Source: Edaphobacter bradus (lineage in GTDB: Bacteria; Acidobacteriota; Terriglobia; Terriglobales; Acidobacteriaceae). From it: a stretch of 64,000 bases of DNA. The notes beneath the pieces were generated by a model that worked only from the letters and a program-made list of their open reading frames with translations, did not search any database and was not told the DNA's origin. How positions within the stretch are numbered: the first letter of the stretch is position 1; each line of letters opens with the position of its first letter. A program made the position numbers and the translations under genes. This document shows positions 37,694-46,835 of this stretch, piece by piece. The stretch lies in contig NZ_JAGSYF010000001.1 of NCBI RefSeq assembly GCF_025685645.1, forward strand, positions 1,364,001 to 1,428,000, read 5' to 3'.

Positions 37694-38641
37694 GTGAACT
37701 CTCGCATCCTCTATGAGATTGCCGGGTTTCTTCTCGGCCTGCTCTTTGGCAGCTTTTTGAACGTCTGCATCTCCCGCCTGCCCTGGCACGAATCGATCAT
37801 CCACCCGCGTTCGCGCTGCCCGGAGTGCGGAGCCGCCATCCGCTGGTACGACAACATTCCGCTTCTTAGCTGGCTTCTCCTGGGACGCCGCTGCCGCGAC
37901 TGCCACCAGACCATTCCCCCGCGCTATCCGCTGGTCGAGCTTGCCGTCGGCATCTGGTTCGCCGTCCAGGCAGCACGCCTTCACACGCTGCTCAGCTTTT
38001 ACTTCTGGAAACCCAGCGGCGTCGGAACGACGTCGGACGCAGTCTCTGGCATCATCGTCAACGTCGCCGTCACTATCCTTGGCTTCCTGCTCATCGGCCT
38101 CATCGTCATGGACTGGCAGACGCAGTTGCTGCCGGATGCCTTTACGCTCACAGGAATCGCGGCCGGCCTGTTCCTCATCTGCACGCAGGCTATCTTCCTC
38201 GGCCCAAATGAGGGCCAGGTCCTGCTGACCCGTCAGAGTATCCACCTCTCCAGCCCAGGAGGAGTCAGCGACCGCGGCAACGTCTTTCTCACCGGCCCTG
38301 AAGCCCTCATCGGCGGACGCGTGCTCGCCGTCTGCTGTGCCGCGCTGCTGCTGCTCCTGGTGCGCTGGCTCTACCACGCGCTCCGCCGCCGCGAAGGCAT
38401 GGGCCTGGGGGATGTGAAACTTTTTGCAATGATCGCGTCTCTCCTCGGCTTCTGGCCGGCAGTGCTGGCGTTGTTTGCCGGCGTGTTGACGGCGAGCGTC
38501 TACGGAGTCGTGCTCATGGTGCGCGGCAAGGCAGCGCTGGCAACGAAGCTCGCTTTCGGCAGCTTTCTCGCTGCTGGAGGCCTATTCGCCGCGCAGTTCG
38601 GGGACAGGATCATCGAGTCCTACAGCGTGCTGATGCGATAG
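37694..38641 (+). CDS. pilD: Prepilin peptidase / N-methyltransferase
   Basis: Bifunctional inner-membrane aspartyl protease that cleaves and methylates type IV pilins and type II secretion pseudopilins. 315 residues. The N-terminal methylase domain has the zinc-type cysteines Cys42, Cys45, Cys67, Cys70 (RCPECG...RCRDC), and the protease aspartates are in IVMDWQTQLLPD and GLGDVKLF. A longer than usual loop (about 165-205) separates two of the helices. Starts at GTG 37694. No pilin genes are adjacent. Confidence 0.93.
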   Translation: MNSRILYEIAGFLLGLLFGSFLNVCISRLPWHESIIHPRSRCPECGAAIRWYDNIPLLSWLLLGRRCRDCHQTIPPRYPLVELAVGIWFAVQAARLHTLLSFYFWKPSGVGTTSDAVSGIIVNVAVTILGFLLIGLIVMDWQTQLLPDAFTLTGIAAGLFLICTQAIFLGPNEGQVLLTRQSIHLSSPGGVSDRGNVFLTGPEALIGGRVLAVCCAALLLLLVRWLYHALRRREGMGLGDVKLFAMIASLLGFWPAVLALFAGVLTASVYGVVLMVRGKAALATKLAFGSFLAAGGLFAAQFGDRIIESYSVLMR

Positions 38642-38695
38642 CACCGTAAGCGTCGGCTAACTTGACACTTGTCAGTCACACTCTTAGAGTCGAAG

Positions 38696-39109
38696 ATGGC
38701 CATGCAACAGTACCCATACATCTGGAACTACCTTCCGCTGGTCCTGCAAATCCTGGTAGCACTGGGCCTTGCATGTGGTATGGTCGGCGCGTCCTTCCTC
38801 ATCGGCAAACACAAGAACTCCCGTACTAAATCAAGCTCCTACGAGTGCGGTATGGAGCCCCTGGGCGACTCTCGCGGACGGTTTACCGTCCGCTTTTACA
38901 TGGTCGCGATGCTCTTCATCCTCTTCGACGTTGAGGCCGTCTTCATGCTTCCCTGGGCGGTCATCTTCCGCCGTCTGCCGGCCATCACTGGCTCGCGCAT
39001 GTTCGGCTTCTACGAGATGCTCGTCTACCTCGGCTTCGTCGCCGTCGGCCTCTTCTACGTCTGGAAGAAAGGCATTCTCGACTGGTCCACAGACAAGGGA
39101 GATCTCTAA
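38696..39109 (+). CDS. nuoA: NADH-quinone oxidoreductase subunit A
   Basis: Three-helix membrane subunit of complex I, 137 residues. SSYECGMEPLGDSRGRF in the loop and FILFDVEAVFMLPWA in helix 2 are diagnostic. ATG 38696 is taken as start; an in-frame TTG at 38669 is possible but adds unlikely residues. First gene of the nuo cluster; its TAA overlaps the nuoC ATG. The usual next gene nuoB is absent. Confidence 0.95.
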   Translation: MAMQQYPYIWNYLPLVLQILVALGLACGMVGASFLIGKHKNSRTKSSSYECGMEPLGDSRGRFTVRFYMVAMLFILFDVEAVFMLPWAVIFRRLPAITGSRMFGFYEMLVYLGFVAVGLFYVWKKGILDWSTDKGDL

Positions 39110-39591
39110 TGGACGCCCCAATCACAGGCGCACAGGCGGTCTTCGAGAAGTTTCCCGAAGAGCCCGCCGTCAAAGCCCTGTCCTCGCTGGCCACTGACGC
39201 CAAGTACGACCGCGCTGAGTTGACCATCACCGTCGCCCGCGAGAACATCATCACCGCCTGTCAGGCCGTACAGAAGGCCGGCTACAACTTCCTCGAAACG
39301 GTCACCGCGGTCGACTGGTACCCCTCCGAACCACGCTTCCAGATCACCTACCACATCCTCTCCCACTCGCTGAAGCGTCGCGTACGCCTTATCGTGCGCC
39401 TCTCAGGGGATGATGCTGCGATCGACTCCATCACCAGTGTCTGGCCCGCGGCCAACTTCTACGAGCGTGAGGTCTTCGACCTCTTCGGCGTTCACTTCGG
39501 CAGCCATCCCAACCTTCGCCGCATTATGATGCCGGAGGACTGGAACGGCCATCCCCTGCGCAAGGACTACCCCGTGGAGGGCTATCGCTAA
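39109..39591 (+). CDS. nuoC: NADH-quinone oxidoreductase subunit C
   Basis: Peripheral-arm subunit (30 kDa family), 160 residues. The signature WPAANFYEREVFDLFGVHF followed by RRIMMPEDWNGHPLRKDYP is complete. Directly follows nuoA with a one-base overlap (TAATG) and precedes nuoD with the same overlap, so the three are translationally coupled; nuoB, normally between A and C, is missing. Confidence 0.95.
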   Translation: MDAPITGAQAVFEKFPEEPAVKALSSLATDAKYDRAELTITVARENIITACQAVQKAGYNFLETVTAVDWYPSEPRFQITYHILSHSLKRRVRLIVRLSGDDAAIDSITSVWPAANFYEREVFDLFGVHFGSHPNLRRIMMPEDWNGHPLRKDYPVEGYR

Positions 39592-40847
39592 TGGCACCCG
39601 CTGCTCCAGACATGGTCATTCCCGGAATCGACGACGTTATCGCTGATGCCGAACTGCACAAGCACGGCACCGACCCTCTGGCCGACCAGACGATGGTCAT
39701 CAACATGGGGCCGCAGCATCCTTCGACGCACGGCGTTCTCCGCCTCGTGCTCGAAATCGACGGAGAGACCGTCGTCTCGCTCGCGCCAGACATCGGCTAC
39801 CTCCACACCGGCATCGAGAAGACCTGCGAGGCGAAGTTCTACCAGCAGGTCGTTCCCATGACCGACCGCGTCGACTATCTATGCCCAATGGTCAACAACC
39901 TCACCTACTGCCTCGCGGTGGAGAAGTTGCTGGGCCTGGAGATTCCCGAGCGCGCACAGTACCTTCGCGTTCTCCTCAGCGAGTTGACGCGCATTCAGTC
40001 GCACCTGGTCTGGCTGGGAACGCACGCCATGGACATCGGCGCGCTCACCGTCTTCCTCTACTGCTTCCGCGAGCGCGAGATGCTGCTCCGAATCTTCGAG
40101 GGCCTCGCCGGCCAGCGAATGATGACCAGCTATATCCGCATCGGCGGAGTCTCGCTCGAGCCGCCGCTGGACTTCTACGAGAAGGTGCAGGAGTTCCTGA
40201 ACCTCTTCCCCGAGAAGATCCAGGAGTACGAGAACCTCCTCTCCGGCAATCCCATCTGGATCAACCGCATCAAGGGCGTTGGCTATCTCTCCGCCGCAGA
40301 CGCCATCGCGCTCGGAGTCACCGGGCCGCCCCTGCGCGCCTCGGGCGTGGACTGGGACATCCGCCGCGACATGCCCTACTCGGGCTACGAGAAGTTTCAG
40401 TTCAAAGTGCCCGTCGCTACGGAAGGCGACGTCTGGACCCGCTACGTCCTACGCATGCAGGAAATGCGCGAGAGCGTGAAGATCGCCCAGCAGGCCCTCG
40501 ACGGCATGCCAGAAGGCCGCATCACCGCCGTCGCCCCCAAGATCATCCTGCCCGATCGCGAACAGATGAAGACCCAGATGGAGTCGCTCATCCATCACTT
40601 CAAGATCGTCACCGAAGGCTTTGCAGTGCCGGCCGGAGAGGTCTTCCAGGCCGTCGAGGCGCCGCACGGAGAGATGGGCTACTACGTCGTCTCCGACGGA
40701 ACCGCCAAGCCCTACCGCGTCCACATGCGCAACCCGGGCTTCGCCACGCTGCAGGCGCTCGAGACCATGTGCAAGGGAAGATTGCTTGCCGATGTCGTCG
40801 CCGTCATTGGGTCAATCGATATCGTTCTCGGGGAGATCGATCGATAG
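39591..40847 (+). CDS. nuoD: NADH-quinone oxidoreductase subunit D
   Basis: 49-kDa subunit that forms part of the quinone site, 418 residues. INMGPQHPSTHGVLRLVLE and the conserved DIGYLHTGIEKTCE, plus the C-terminal GSIDIVLGEIDR, identify it. The quinone site normally lies at the interface with NuoB, whose gene is not in this cluster. Confidence 0.96.
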   Translation: MAPAAPDMVIPGIDDVIADAELHKHGTDPLADQTMVINMGPQHPSTHGVLRLVLEIDGETVVSLAPDIGYLHTGIEKTCEAKFYQQVVPMTDRVDYLCPMVNNLTYCLAVEKLLGLEIPERAQYLRVLLSELTRIQSHLVWLGTHAMDIGALTVFLYCFREREMLLRIFEGLAGQRMMTSYIRIGGVSLEPPLDFYEKVQEFLNLFPEKIQEYENLLSGNPIWINRIKGVGYLSAADAIALGVTGPPLRASGVDWDIRRDMPYSGYEKFQFKVPVATEGDVWTRYVLRMQEMRESVKIAQQALDGMPEGRITAVAPKIILPDREQMKTQMESLIHHFKIVTEGFAVPAGEVFQAVEAPHGEMGYYVVSDGTAKPYRVHMRNPGFATLQALETMCKGRLLADVVAVIGSIDIVLGEIDR

Positions 40848-40868
40848 GTCAGTTTTTTGCTGTCATAA

Positions 40869-40891
40869 GGGCACGGCCTTCAGCCATGCCC
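40869..40891. repeat. Hairpin repeat after nuoD
   Basis: GGGCACGGC-CTTCA-GCCATGCCC with one mismatch, preceded by GTCATAA. The form suggests another dispersed palindrome; no second copy is in the window. Confidence 0.5.
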
Positions 40892-40938
40892 AAACATTTG
40901 GATGGATCAATCGGGGCAGTTAGCCCCTGAGGGAACGG

Positions 40939-41241
40939 TTGGACACAATTCTCCACCGTGAGCTTTGGACCTCCTGGGCATCGCTGCTTCGTTCCTACGC
41001 CGCTGTCCACGGACTCAACAGCCGGCATCATGCTGTCGTAGAGGTCGGCGCAGACGAGATCACCCTGCGGGTCGCAAGCCGCTGGCTTCGCTTCACGCAC
41101 GATCTCGTCGAAGACAGCGAGGGTAACCGCTCTCCTTTTTCTCTTGAAGAAGACGGAACGGTTAAACTAAATGGGATACCCCAACAGATGGACCTTGCCG
41201 CCGAATCGCTGGCACGGGAGATGATGAGTGAGTCTCGGTAG
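40939..41241 (+). CDS. Hypothetical protein between nuoD and nuoE
   Basis: 100 residues starting at TTG 40939 (CTGAGGGAAC upstream). Helix-rich N-terminus (ILHRELWTSWASLLRSYAAVH), a short beta section (VVEVGADEITLRVASRWLRF) and an acidic C-terminus. No membrane segment or cysteine. I do not recognise it. Its position inside the nuo cluster suggests an accessory or assembly role, but this is inference only. Confidence 0.7.
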   Translation: MDTILHRELWTSWASLLRSYAAVHGLNSRHHAVVEVGADEITLRVASRWLRFTHDLVEDSEGNRSPFSLEEDGTVKLNGIPQQMDLAAESLAREMMSESR

Positions 41242-41247
41242 TTTTGG

Positions 41248-41281
41248 TTGTCATTCCGCAGCGGAGCGGAGGAATCTGCTT
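41248..41281 (+). repeat. Family 1 repeat upstream of nuoE
   Basis: TTGTCATTCCGCAGCGGAGC...GGAATCTGCTT, nearly identical to the copies flanking the GIY-YIG gene. It lies 26 bases before the nuoE ATG; an in-frame ATG-like codon inside it would wrongly extend nuoE. Confidence 0.85.
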
Positions 41282-41307
41282 CATCCTGCCGCCCAGGAAC
41301 TCAAACG

Positions 41308-41817
41308 ATGAGCACGATTGCAAATTCGATCTTTTCGCCGGAGATGGCCGCCCGTTTCGACCACCTGGTCACCATCTATCCCGTCAAGCGCTCCGCCCTC
41401 GTGCCCATGCTGCTCTACGCGCAGGACGACGTAGGTTACATCTCCGATGCGGTCGTCACCGAGATTGCTGCTCGGCTTGACCTTATCGAGTTGGACGTAC
41501 GCAACGTGCTTTCGTACTACTCCATGCTGCGCACAAAGCCTGCGGGCAAGTACAACGTACAGGTCTGCACCAATATCTCCTGCATGCTGCGCGGCGGCTA
41601 CGAGATCCTCGACCACTGCAAGCACAAGCTCGGCATCGGGCATAAAGAAGTGACGAAAGATGGTCTATTTTCCTTAGAGGAGGTCGAGTGCATTGGAGCC
41701 TGCTGCTGGGCCCCGGCCATGCAGGTCAACTACGACTTCCACGACAACCTCACCACGGTCAAGGTCGACGAGATCCTCGAGACCTATCGCCAGGGCCTGG
41801 GAAAGGACGTGAAATAG
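41308..41817 (+). CDS. nuoE: NADH-quinone oxidoreductase subunit E
   Basis: 24-kDa subunit carrying the N1a [2Fe-2S] cluster, 169 residues. Ligands are Cys87, Cys92 (CTNISC), Cys128 and Cys132 (CIGAC). The ATG at 41308 was chosen with AGGAAC upstream; the longer open frame from 41248 is encoded by the dispersed repeat and is not native. Stop and nuoF start are adjacent. Confidence 0.95.
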   Translation: MSTIANSIFSPEMAARFDHLVTIYPVKRSALVPMLLYAQDDVGYISDAVVTEIAARLDLIELDVRNVLSYYSMLRTKPAGKYNVQVCTNISCMLRGGYEILDHCKHKLGIGHKEVTKDGLFSLEEVECIGACCWAPAMQVNYDFHDNLTTVKVDEILETYRQGLGKDVK

Positions 41818-43140
41818 ATGCCCACCCTCGTCTCCCATCCCGATGAAGTCCACGTTATCAGCCGCCGTTTCGGACAGGGCGCGACCAATATCGACAAGTA
41901 CATTGAACTCGACGGCTACAAGGCCGTGCAGAAGGCCATCGCCCAGGGTCCCGACTGGATCATCAACACCATGAAGGCCTCGGGCCTGCGCGGTCGCGGT
42001 GGAGCCGGCTTCCCTACCGGCATGAAGTGGTCCTTCGTGCCCAAGCAGTCCGAGAAGCCCAAGTACGTCCTCGTCAACGGCGACGAGTCCGAGCCGGGAA
42101 CCTGCAAAGACCACGTCATCTTCCTGCATGATCCGCACGCCGTCATCGAAGGTACAATGATTGCCGGCCTCGCCATCGGCGCGAAGATGGGCTTCATCTA
42201 TCTGCGCGGCGAGTACCGTTACCTGCTGAAGATCGTAGAGAAGGCCGTCGCCGACGCCTATGCCAAGGGCATCCTCGGCAAGAACATCTTCGGCCACCAG
42301 GGCGTCGACTTCGATATCGTCACCCAGTCCGGCGCCGGGGCATATGAGGTCGGCGAAGAATCCGCCCTCATGGAGTCGCTCGAAGGCAAGCGCGGCGTCC
42401 CTCGCATCAAGCCTCCCTTCCCCGCCGTCGTCGGCCTCTACGGCGGCCCCACGGTCATCAACAACGCCGAGACCATCGCCGCTGCGCCTCACATCCTGCT
42501 GATGGGCGGCGAAGAGTACGCCAAGCTCGGCTCGGAGCGCAACGGCGGCACACGGCTATTTGGCATTTCCGGACATGTAGAGCGCCCCGGCGTCTACGAG
42601 CTGCCCATGGGCTACTCGCTCCGCAAGGCCATCTACGACGTCGCCGGCGGTATCAAGGACGGCAAGAAGCTCAAGGCTGTCGTCCCCGGCGGAAGCTCCT
42701 GCCCAGTCCTCACCGCGGATGAGATCGACGTAGGCCTCGACTTCGACCAGATGGCCAAGGCGGGCACCATGCTCGGATCAGGCGGCATCGTCGTGCTTGA
42801 CGAGACCGTCTCCATCGTCGAGTTCGCCCTCCGCACCATCGCCTTCTACCAGCACGAGTCCTGCGGCTGGTGCATCCCCTGCCGCGAAGGCACGGACTGG
42901 ATCAAGAAGACCCTCACCCGCGTCTACAACGGCGGCGGGGCCAAAAAGGATGTGGATAACGTCCAGTACCTCGCCGAAAACATGCTGGGACGCACCTTCT
43001 GCCCGCTCGGCGACGCGGCCGCTATGCCGACCATCGGCTTCGTCAAGAAGTTCCGCAAGGAGTTCGAGGACTACATCGAGGGCCACAAGGCCGGAACCCC
43101 GATCATCACCGTGCAGGAGCTCGTAGGAGCAGGACATTGA
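41818..43140 (+). CDS. nuoF: NADH-quinone oxidoreductase subunit F
   Basis: 51-kDa NADH- and FMN-binding subunit with cluster N3, 440 residues. GRGGAGFPTGMKW (NADH/FMN loop), the glycine-rich AYEVGEESALMESLEG, and cluster ligands in SCGWCIPCREG and TFCPLGDAA are present. The N-terminal 40 residues resemble a partial linker to NuoE. The stop overlaps the start of a small membrane ORF (TTGA at 43137). Confidence 0.96.
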   Translation: MPTLVSHPDEVHVISRRFGQGATNIDKYIELDGYKAVQKAIAQGPDWIINTMKASGLRGRGGAGFPTGMKWSFVPKQSEKPKYVLVNGDESEPGTCKDHVIFLHDPHAVIEGTMIAGLAIGAKMGFIYLRGEYRYLLKIVEKAVADAYAKGILGKNIFGHQGVDFDIVTQSGAGAYEVGEESALMESLEGKRGVPRIKPPFPAVVGLYGGPTVINNAETIAAAPHILLMGGEEYAKLGSERNGGTRLFGISGHVERPGVYELPMGYSLRKAIYDVAGGIKDGKKLKAVVPGGSSCPVLTADEIDVGLDFDQMAKAGTMLGSGGIVVLDETVSIVEFALRTIAFYQHESCGWCIPCREGTDWIKKTLTRVYNGGGAKKDVDNVQYLAENMLGRTFCPLGDAAAMPTIGFVKKFRKEFEDYIEGHKAGTPIITVQELVGAGH

Positions 43141-43268
43141 ACAAGACTCTGTCTGGACTAGTCTGGGTATTGGTTGCAATCGTACTTTTAGTCGGTCTGT
43201 TCCGCGTGTTGAGCTTACGCAAACACTACAGCTCAGATCAGCAGATTTTGATCGAGAAGTCGAAGTAG
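43137..43268 (+). CDS. Small membrane protein between nuoF and nuoG
   Basis: A 43-residue ORF starting at TTG 43137 and overlapping the nuoF stop by three bases. Residues 5-24 form one hydrophobic helix (LSGLVWVLVAIVLLVGLF), followed by basic RVLSLRKHY and a polar tail. It fills almost exactly the 138-base gap before nuoG, which is otherwise unusually long for this tightly packed cluster. Family not recognised; an accessory or assembly peptide of complex I is possible. Confidence 0.55.
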   Translation: MNKTLSGLVWVLVAIVLLVGLFRVLSLRKHYSSDQQILIEKSK

Positions 43269-43278
43269 AGGATTTCAG

Positions 43279-45669
43279 ATGCCAGACGTAAAGTTCACAG
43301 TAGACGGCAAACAACTCACCGCCCCCGCGGGCACACTGCTCATCGACGCCTGCAAGTCCGCCGGCATCGAGGTCCCCGCCTTCTGCTACTACCCCGGGCT
43401 GTCACTGCAGGCCGCGTGTCGCATGTGCGTCGTCCGCATCGAGAAGATGCCAAAGCTCCAGACCGCCTGCACCACGACGGTTGCCGAAGGCATGGTCGTC
43501 CAGACCGAGACCCCCGAGATCGCCCAGGCCCGCAAGGCCACCATTCAGCTCCTGCTCGGCAACCACCCCCTCGACTGCCCCGTCTGCGACGCCGGCGGCG
43601 AGTGCGAACTGCAGGACATGACCTTCAAGTACGGCGCCGCCGACAGCTTCTACGCCGAGCCCAAGAACCACCGCGAGGAGCAGAAGTGGTCCCCGGTCGT
43701 CTACTTCGACCGCCCGCGCTGCATCCTCTGCTACCGCTGCGTCCGCATGTGCGGCGAGGGCATGGACGTCTTCGCGCTCGGCATCCAGAACCGCGGCTCA
43801 TCCGCCGTCATCGCTCCCAACATTCCCGCCCAGCTCGCCCCTGACAACCTCGCCCACCTGGACTGCGAGCAGTGCGGCATGTGCATCGACGCCTGCCCCG
43901 TCGGCGCGCTCACCAGCGGCACCTATCGCTACAAAACCCGTCCGTGGGAGATGAACCACGTCTCCACCATCTGCACGCACTGCGGCGACGGCTGCAAGAC
44001 CACACTCGGCGTGCGTTCCACCTCCGACGGCGCGGAGATTCTCCGTGGCGACAACCGCGACAAGAGCGGCATCAACGGCGACTTCCTCTGCAACAAGGGC
44101 CGCTACGCCTTCGACTTCGCCAACCACAAGGACCGCATCACCCAGCCACTCGTCCGCCAGGCGAACGGCGAACTCAAGCCCGTCTCCTGGGAGGAGGCCT
44201 TCACCCACGCGGGCATGAAGCTGCGTGAGCTGCGTGATGCCCGCGGCGGCAAGTCCATTGGGGTCATCGGCGGCAACCGCCTCACCAACGAAGAGGCCTA
44301 CCTGCTGCAGAAGTTCGCCCGCACGGTCGTCGGCACTAACAACATCGACCACCATCGTACGGCGGACTACGTCACCTTCGCCCAGGGCCTTGCAGGGCAT
44401 TCCAATCGTGCCGCATCGCTCCGCGACACTCACACGGCACCGGCCATCATGGTTCTCGGCGGAGACCCCACCAACCAGGCCCCCGGAACGGCGTGGAACC
44501 TCCGCAGCGACGTCCGCCTCAACAAGGCTCGCCTCTATGTTGCCAACTCCGAGGAGATCAAGCTCCGCCGCCAGGCGAAGGCCTTTGCCCACATCGCTCC
44601 CTTTAGCTACGGCGCGCTCGCCAGCTTCCTCGCCGGAGATGACTCCGCCGTCGAAGCACTGACGCATCCCGGCGCAGACGCAGCGTCGTTCCACCGCTTC
44701 CGTGACGCCGTACGCGCCGAAAAGGAACTCCTCGTTCTTATCGGCTCCGAGTTCCGGGGCGCAGACCTGAAGCGCCTCCTCAACTTCGGCCTCACTATGC
44801 CGAACAGAAAGTTCGCTCTGCTCTCCGACTACGTCAACTCGCGCGGAGCCGCCGACATGGGCCTGCTGCCCGACATGCTTCCGGGTTACACGCCGGTTGC
44901 GGCGCCCGGAACATTCGCGGAGCATAACGCACCCACGACACCCGGCCTCGACATGCTCGAGATCTTCGACGCCGCCGGTCGCGGCGAGCTCTCCGCTCTC
45001 TACGTCGTCGGCGCAAATCCCATCGCCCGTTACGGCGTCGATACCGCGACTCTCAAGAACACCTTTGTCATCGTGCAGGAGATGTTTCTCACCGAGACCG
45101 CGCAGATCGCCGACGTCATCCTTCCCGCCGCGAACCTCTACGAGAAGTCCGGCTCCGTCACCAACAGCTACGGCGACCTTCAGCTCGTCAACAAGGCTGG
45201 CGACCGCGCCGGCGTCCGCACCGACTTCGAGATGATCGTCCGCATCGCAGACAAGATGGGCGCTGACGTCAAGCAACTCGTCCCCTTCGGCAAGGGCCTC
45301 CGCGCCGACATGGGCCAGAGCCGCGGCGCGCAGTCCGGCGAGGCTGACCGCCATACGGTATGGTTGACGGCGAACAACCTCGAGCCGAAGCTCTCGCCCT
45401 TCGACCCCTTCGCCATTCTCGACGAGATTCAACGGCTGGTCCCCGGCTACAACCTGCTTCGGCTCCAGCTACTGAGCGGCAACGACCAGCACCTGGAACC
45501 CGCCGCGAGCGGCCTCGTCCAGATAGGCAACCGCCGTGACCTAGTCCTCCCGGCCAACGACACCCTCTTCACCTCAGGAACTCTGGGCCGCTATTCCACC
45601 ATGCTCAATGACGTGCAACAATTCCAGGCCAGCCAACCCCTGACCCAGATTCAAACCGCAGCAGACTGA
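43279..45669 (+). CDS. nuoG: NADH-quinone oxidoreductase subunit G
   Basis: 75-kDa subunit, 796 residues, conducting electrons through the peripheral arm. Visible cofactor sites: [2Fe-2S] Cys36, Cys47, Cys50, Cys64; the His-Cys cluster in NHPLDCPVCDAGGEC; two [4Fe-4S] sites CILCYRCVRMC and CEQCGMCIDACPVGAL; and an additional CTHCGDGC...FLCNKG site of the N7/molybdopterin type. The C-terminal molybdopterin-oxidoreductase-like domain is complete. ATG 43279. Confidence 0.95.
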   Translation: MPDVKFTVDGKQLTAPAGTLLIDACKSAGIEVPAFCYYPGLSLQAACRMCVVRIEKMPKLQTACTTTVAEGMVVQTETPEIAQARKATIQLLLGNHPLDCPVCDAGGECELQDMTFKYGAADSFYAEPKNHREEQKWSPVVYFDRPRCILCYRCVRMCGEGMDVFALGIQNRGSSAVIAPNIPAQLAPDNLAHLDCEQCGMCIDACPVGALTSGTYRYKTRPWEMNHVSTICTHCGDGCKTTLGVRSTSDGAEILRGDNRDKSGINGDFLCNKGRYAFDFANHKDRITQPLVRQANGELKPVSWEEAFTHAGMKLRELRDARGGKSIGVIGGNRLTNEEAYLLQKFARTVVGTNNIDHHRTADYVTFAQGLAGHSNRAASLRDTHTAPAIMVLGGDPTNQAPGTAWNLRSDVRLNKARLYVANSEEIKLRRQAKAFAHIAPFSYGALASFLAGDDSAVEALTHPGADAASFHRFRDAVRAEKELLVLIGSEFRGADLKRLLNFGLTMPNRKFALLSDYVNSRGAADMGLLPDMLPGYTPVAAPGTFAEHNAPTTPGLDMLEIFDAAGRGELSALYVVGANPIARYGVDTATLKNTFVIVQEMFLTETAQIADVILPAANLYEKSGSVTNSYGDLQLVNKAGDRAGVRTDFEMIVRIADKMGADVKQLVPFGKGLRADMGQSRGAQSGEADRHTVWLTANNLEPKLSPFDPFAILDEIQRLVPGYNLLRLQLLSGNDQHLEPAASGLVQIGNRRDLVLPANDTLFTSGTLGRYSTMLNDVQQFQASQPLTQIQTAAD

Positions 45670-45696
45670 TAACGACAGGGAGCAAGAGTAAAAATC

Positions 45697-46758
45697 GTGA
45701 GCTATCTCAGTCCATTCCAGACGTTCCTGCTGCTCAGTATCCTCAAGATCGTCGTCGTGCTCGTCATCACGCTGTCGGCGGTCGCCTACACCGTTCTGCT
45801 CGAGCGCAAGGTACTCGGCCGCATGCAGAACCGCTGGGGCCCCTCGCGTGTCGGCCCTTTTGGCATGCTGCAGCCGCTCGCCGACGGCATCAAGCTCTTC
45901 CTTAAAGAAGACCTCATGCCGCTCGCCTCCGCGCGCCCGCTCTTCATCATCGCACCCATCATCGCGCTCACCTGCGCGCTCGTCTCCATCGCAGTCGTTC
46001 CCTTCGGACAGGTCCACCACATCCAGGGCGTGGACATGTTCAACATCGCCGACATCAACATCGGCCTGCTGGTCATCCTCGGCATCACCTCCATCGGCGT
46101 CTACGGCATCGCGCTCTCCGGCTGGTCGTCGAACAACAAGTTCGCGCTCCTCGGCTCCCTCCGTGCCACCTCGCAGATGATCAGCTACGAGCTGGCGCTC
46201 GGCCTCTCGCTCGTCGGGGTCGTCCTCCGCGCCCAGTCGCTCAGCCTGCGCGACATCGTCAACAGCCAGTCTGCCCACGGCGCATTGTCTTGGAATGTCT
46301 TCGGCGGCTTCCAGATCCTCGCCTTCTTCATCTACCTTATGGCTGCCTACGCCGAGACAAACCGCGCTCCCTTCGACCTTCCCGAGGCCGAATCTGAACT
46401 GGTCGCCGGCTACCACACCGAGTACTCCTCCATGAAGTTCGCCATGTTCTTCATGGCCGAGTACGCCAACATGATTACCGTAGCCTGCGTCGCCTCACTC
46501 CTCTTCCTCGGCGGCCCCTCGAGTCCCCTCGGGCATCTCCTCCCCGACAACTTTGGCGGCCCTATCCTCACCGCCATCTTTCCCATCTTCTGGTTCGTCG
46601 CCAAGGTTTTCGGCTTTCTCCTGCTCTACATCTGGGTGCGAGGCACGCTGCCCCGTTTCCGCTATGACCAGCTGATGGCATTTGGCTGGAAGTTCCTTCT
46701 CCCGCTGGCGATGATCAACATCATCCTCACCAGCCTTGTCCTTGCGCTGCGCGGCTAG
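45697..46758 (+). CDS. nuoH: NADH-quinone oxidoreductase subunit H
   Basis: Membrane subunit at the quinone-chamber junction, 353 residues, about eight helices. LERKVLGRMQNRWGPSRVG and ETNRAPFDLPEAESELVAGY are diagnostic. Translation begins at GTG 45697 with AGGGAGCAAGAG upstream. The nuoI gene that usually follows is missing. Confidence 0.96.
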   Translation: MSYLSPFQTFLLLSILKIVVVLVITLSAVAYTVLLERKVLGRMQNRWGPSRVGPFGMLQPLADGIKLFLKEDLMPLASARPLFIIAPIIALTCALVSIAVVPFGQVHHIQGVDMFNIADINIGLLVILGITSIGVYGIALSGWSSNNKFALLGSLRATSQMISYELALGLSLVGVVLRAQSLSLRDIVNSQSAHGALSWNVFGGFQILAFFIYLMAAYAETNRAPFDLPEAESELVAGYHTEYSSMKFAMFFMAEYANMITVACVASLLFLGGPSSPLGHLLPDNFGGPILTAIFPIFWFVAKVFGFLLLYIWVRGTLPRFRYDQLMAFGWKFLLPLAMINIILTSLVLALRG

Positions 46759-46783
46759 CCGCGCCAGCAAGCTGTTTTACAAT

Positions 46784-46807
46784 CAGCAGATAGCCAAATA
46801 TCTGCTG
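46784..46807. promoter_or_regulatory. Inverted repeat between nuoH and nuoJ
   Basis: CAGCAGATA-GCCAAA-TATCTGCTG, 9-bp perfect arms, in the 77-base gap at the place where nuoI normally lies. It could be an mRNA processing or stability hairpin separating the two halves of the transcript. Confidence 0.55.
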
Positions 46808-46835
46808 CGTTGAGAAAGATCGAACCGAGATCACC

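Noticed and set aside
41248..41307. Longer nuoE start at 41248
   Set aside because: The extra 20 codons are the dispersed repeat; homology and ribosome site favour 41308.
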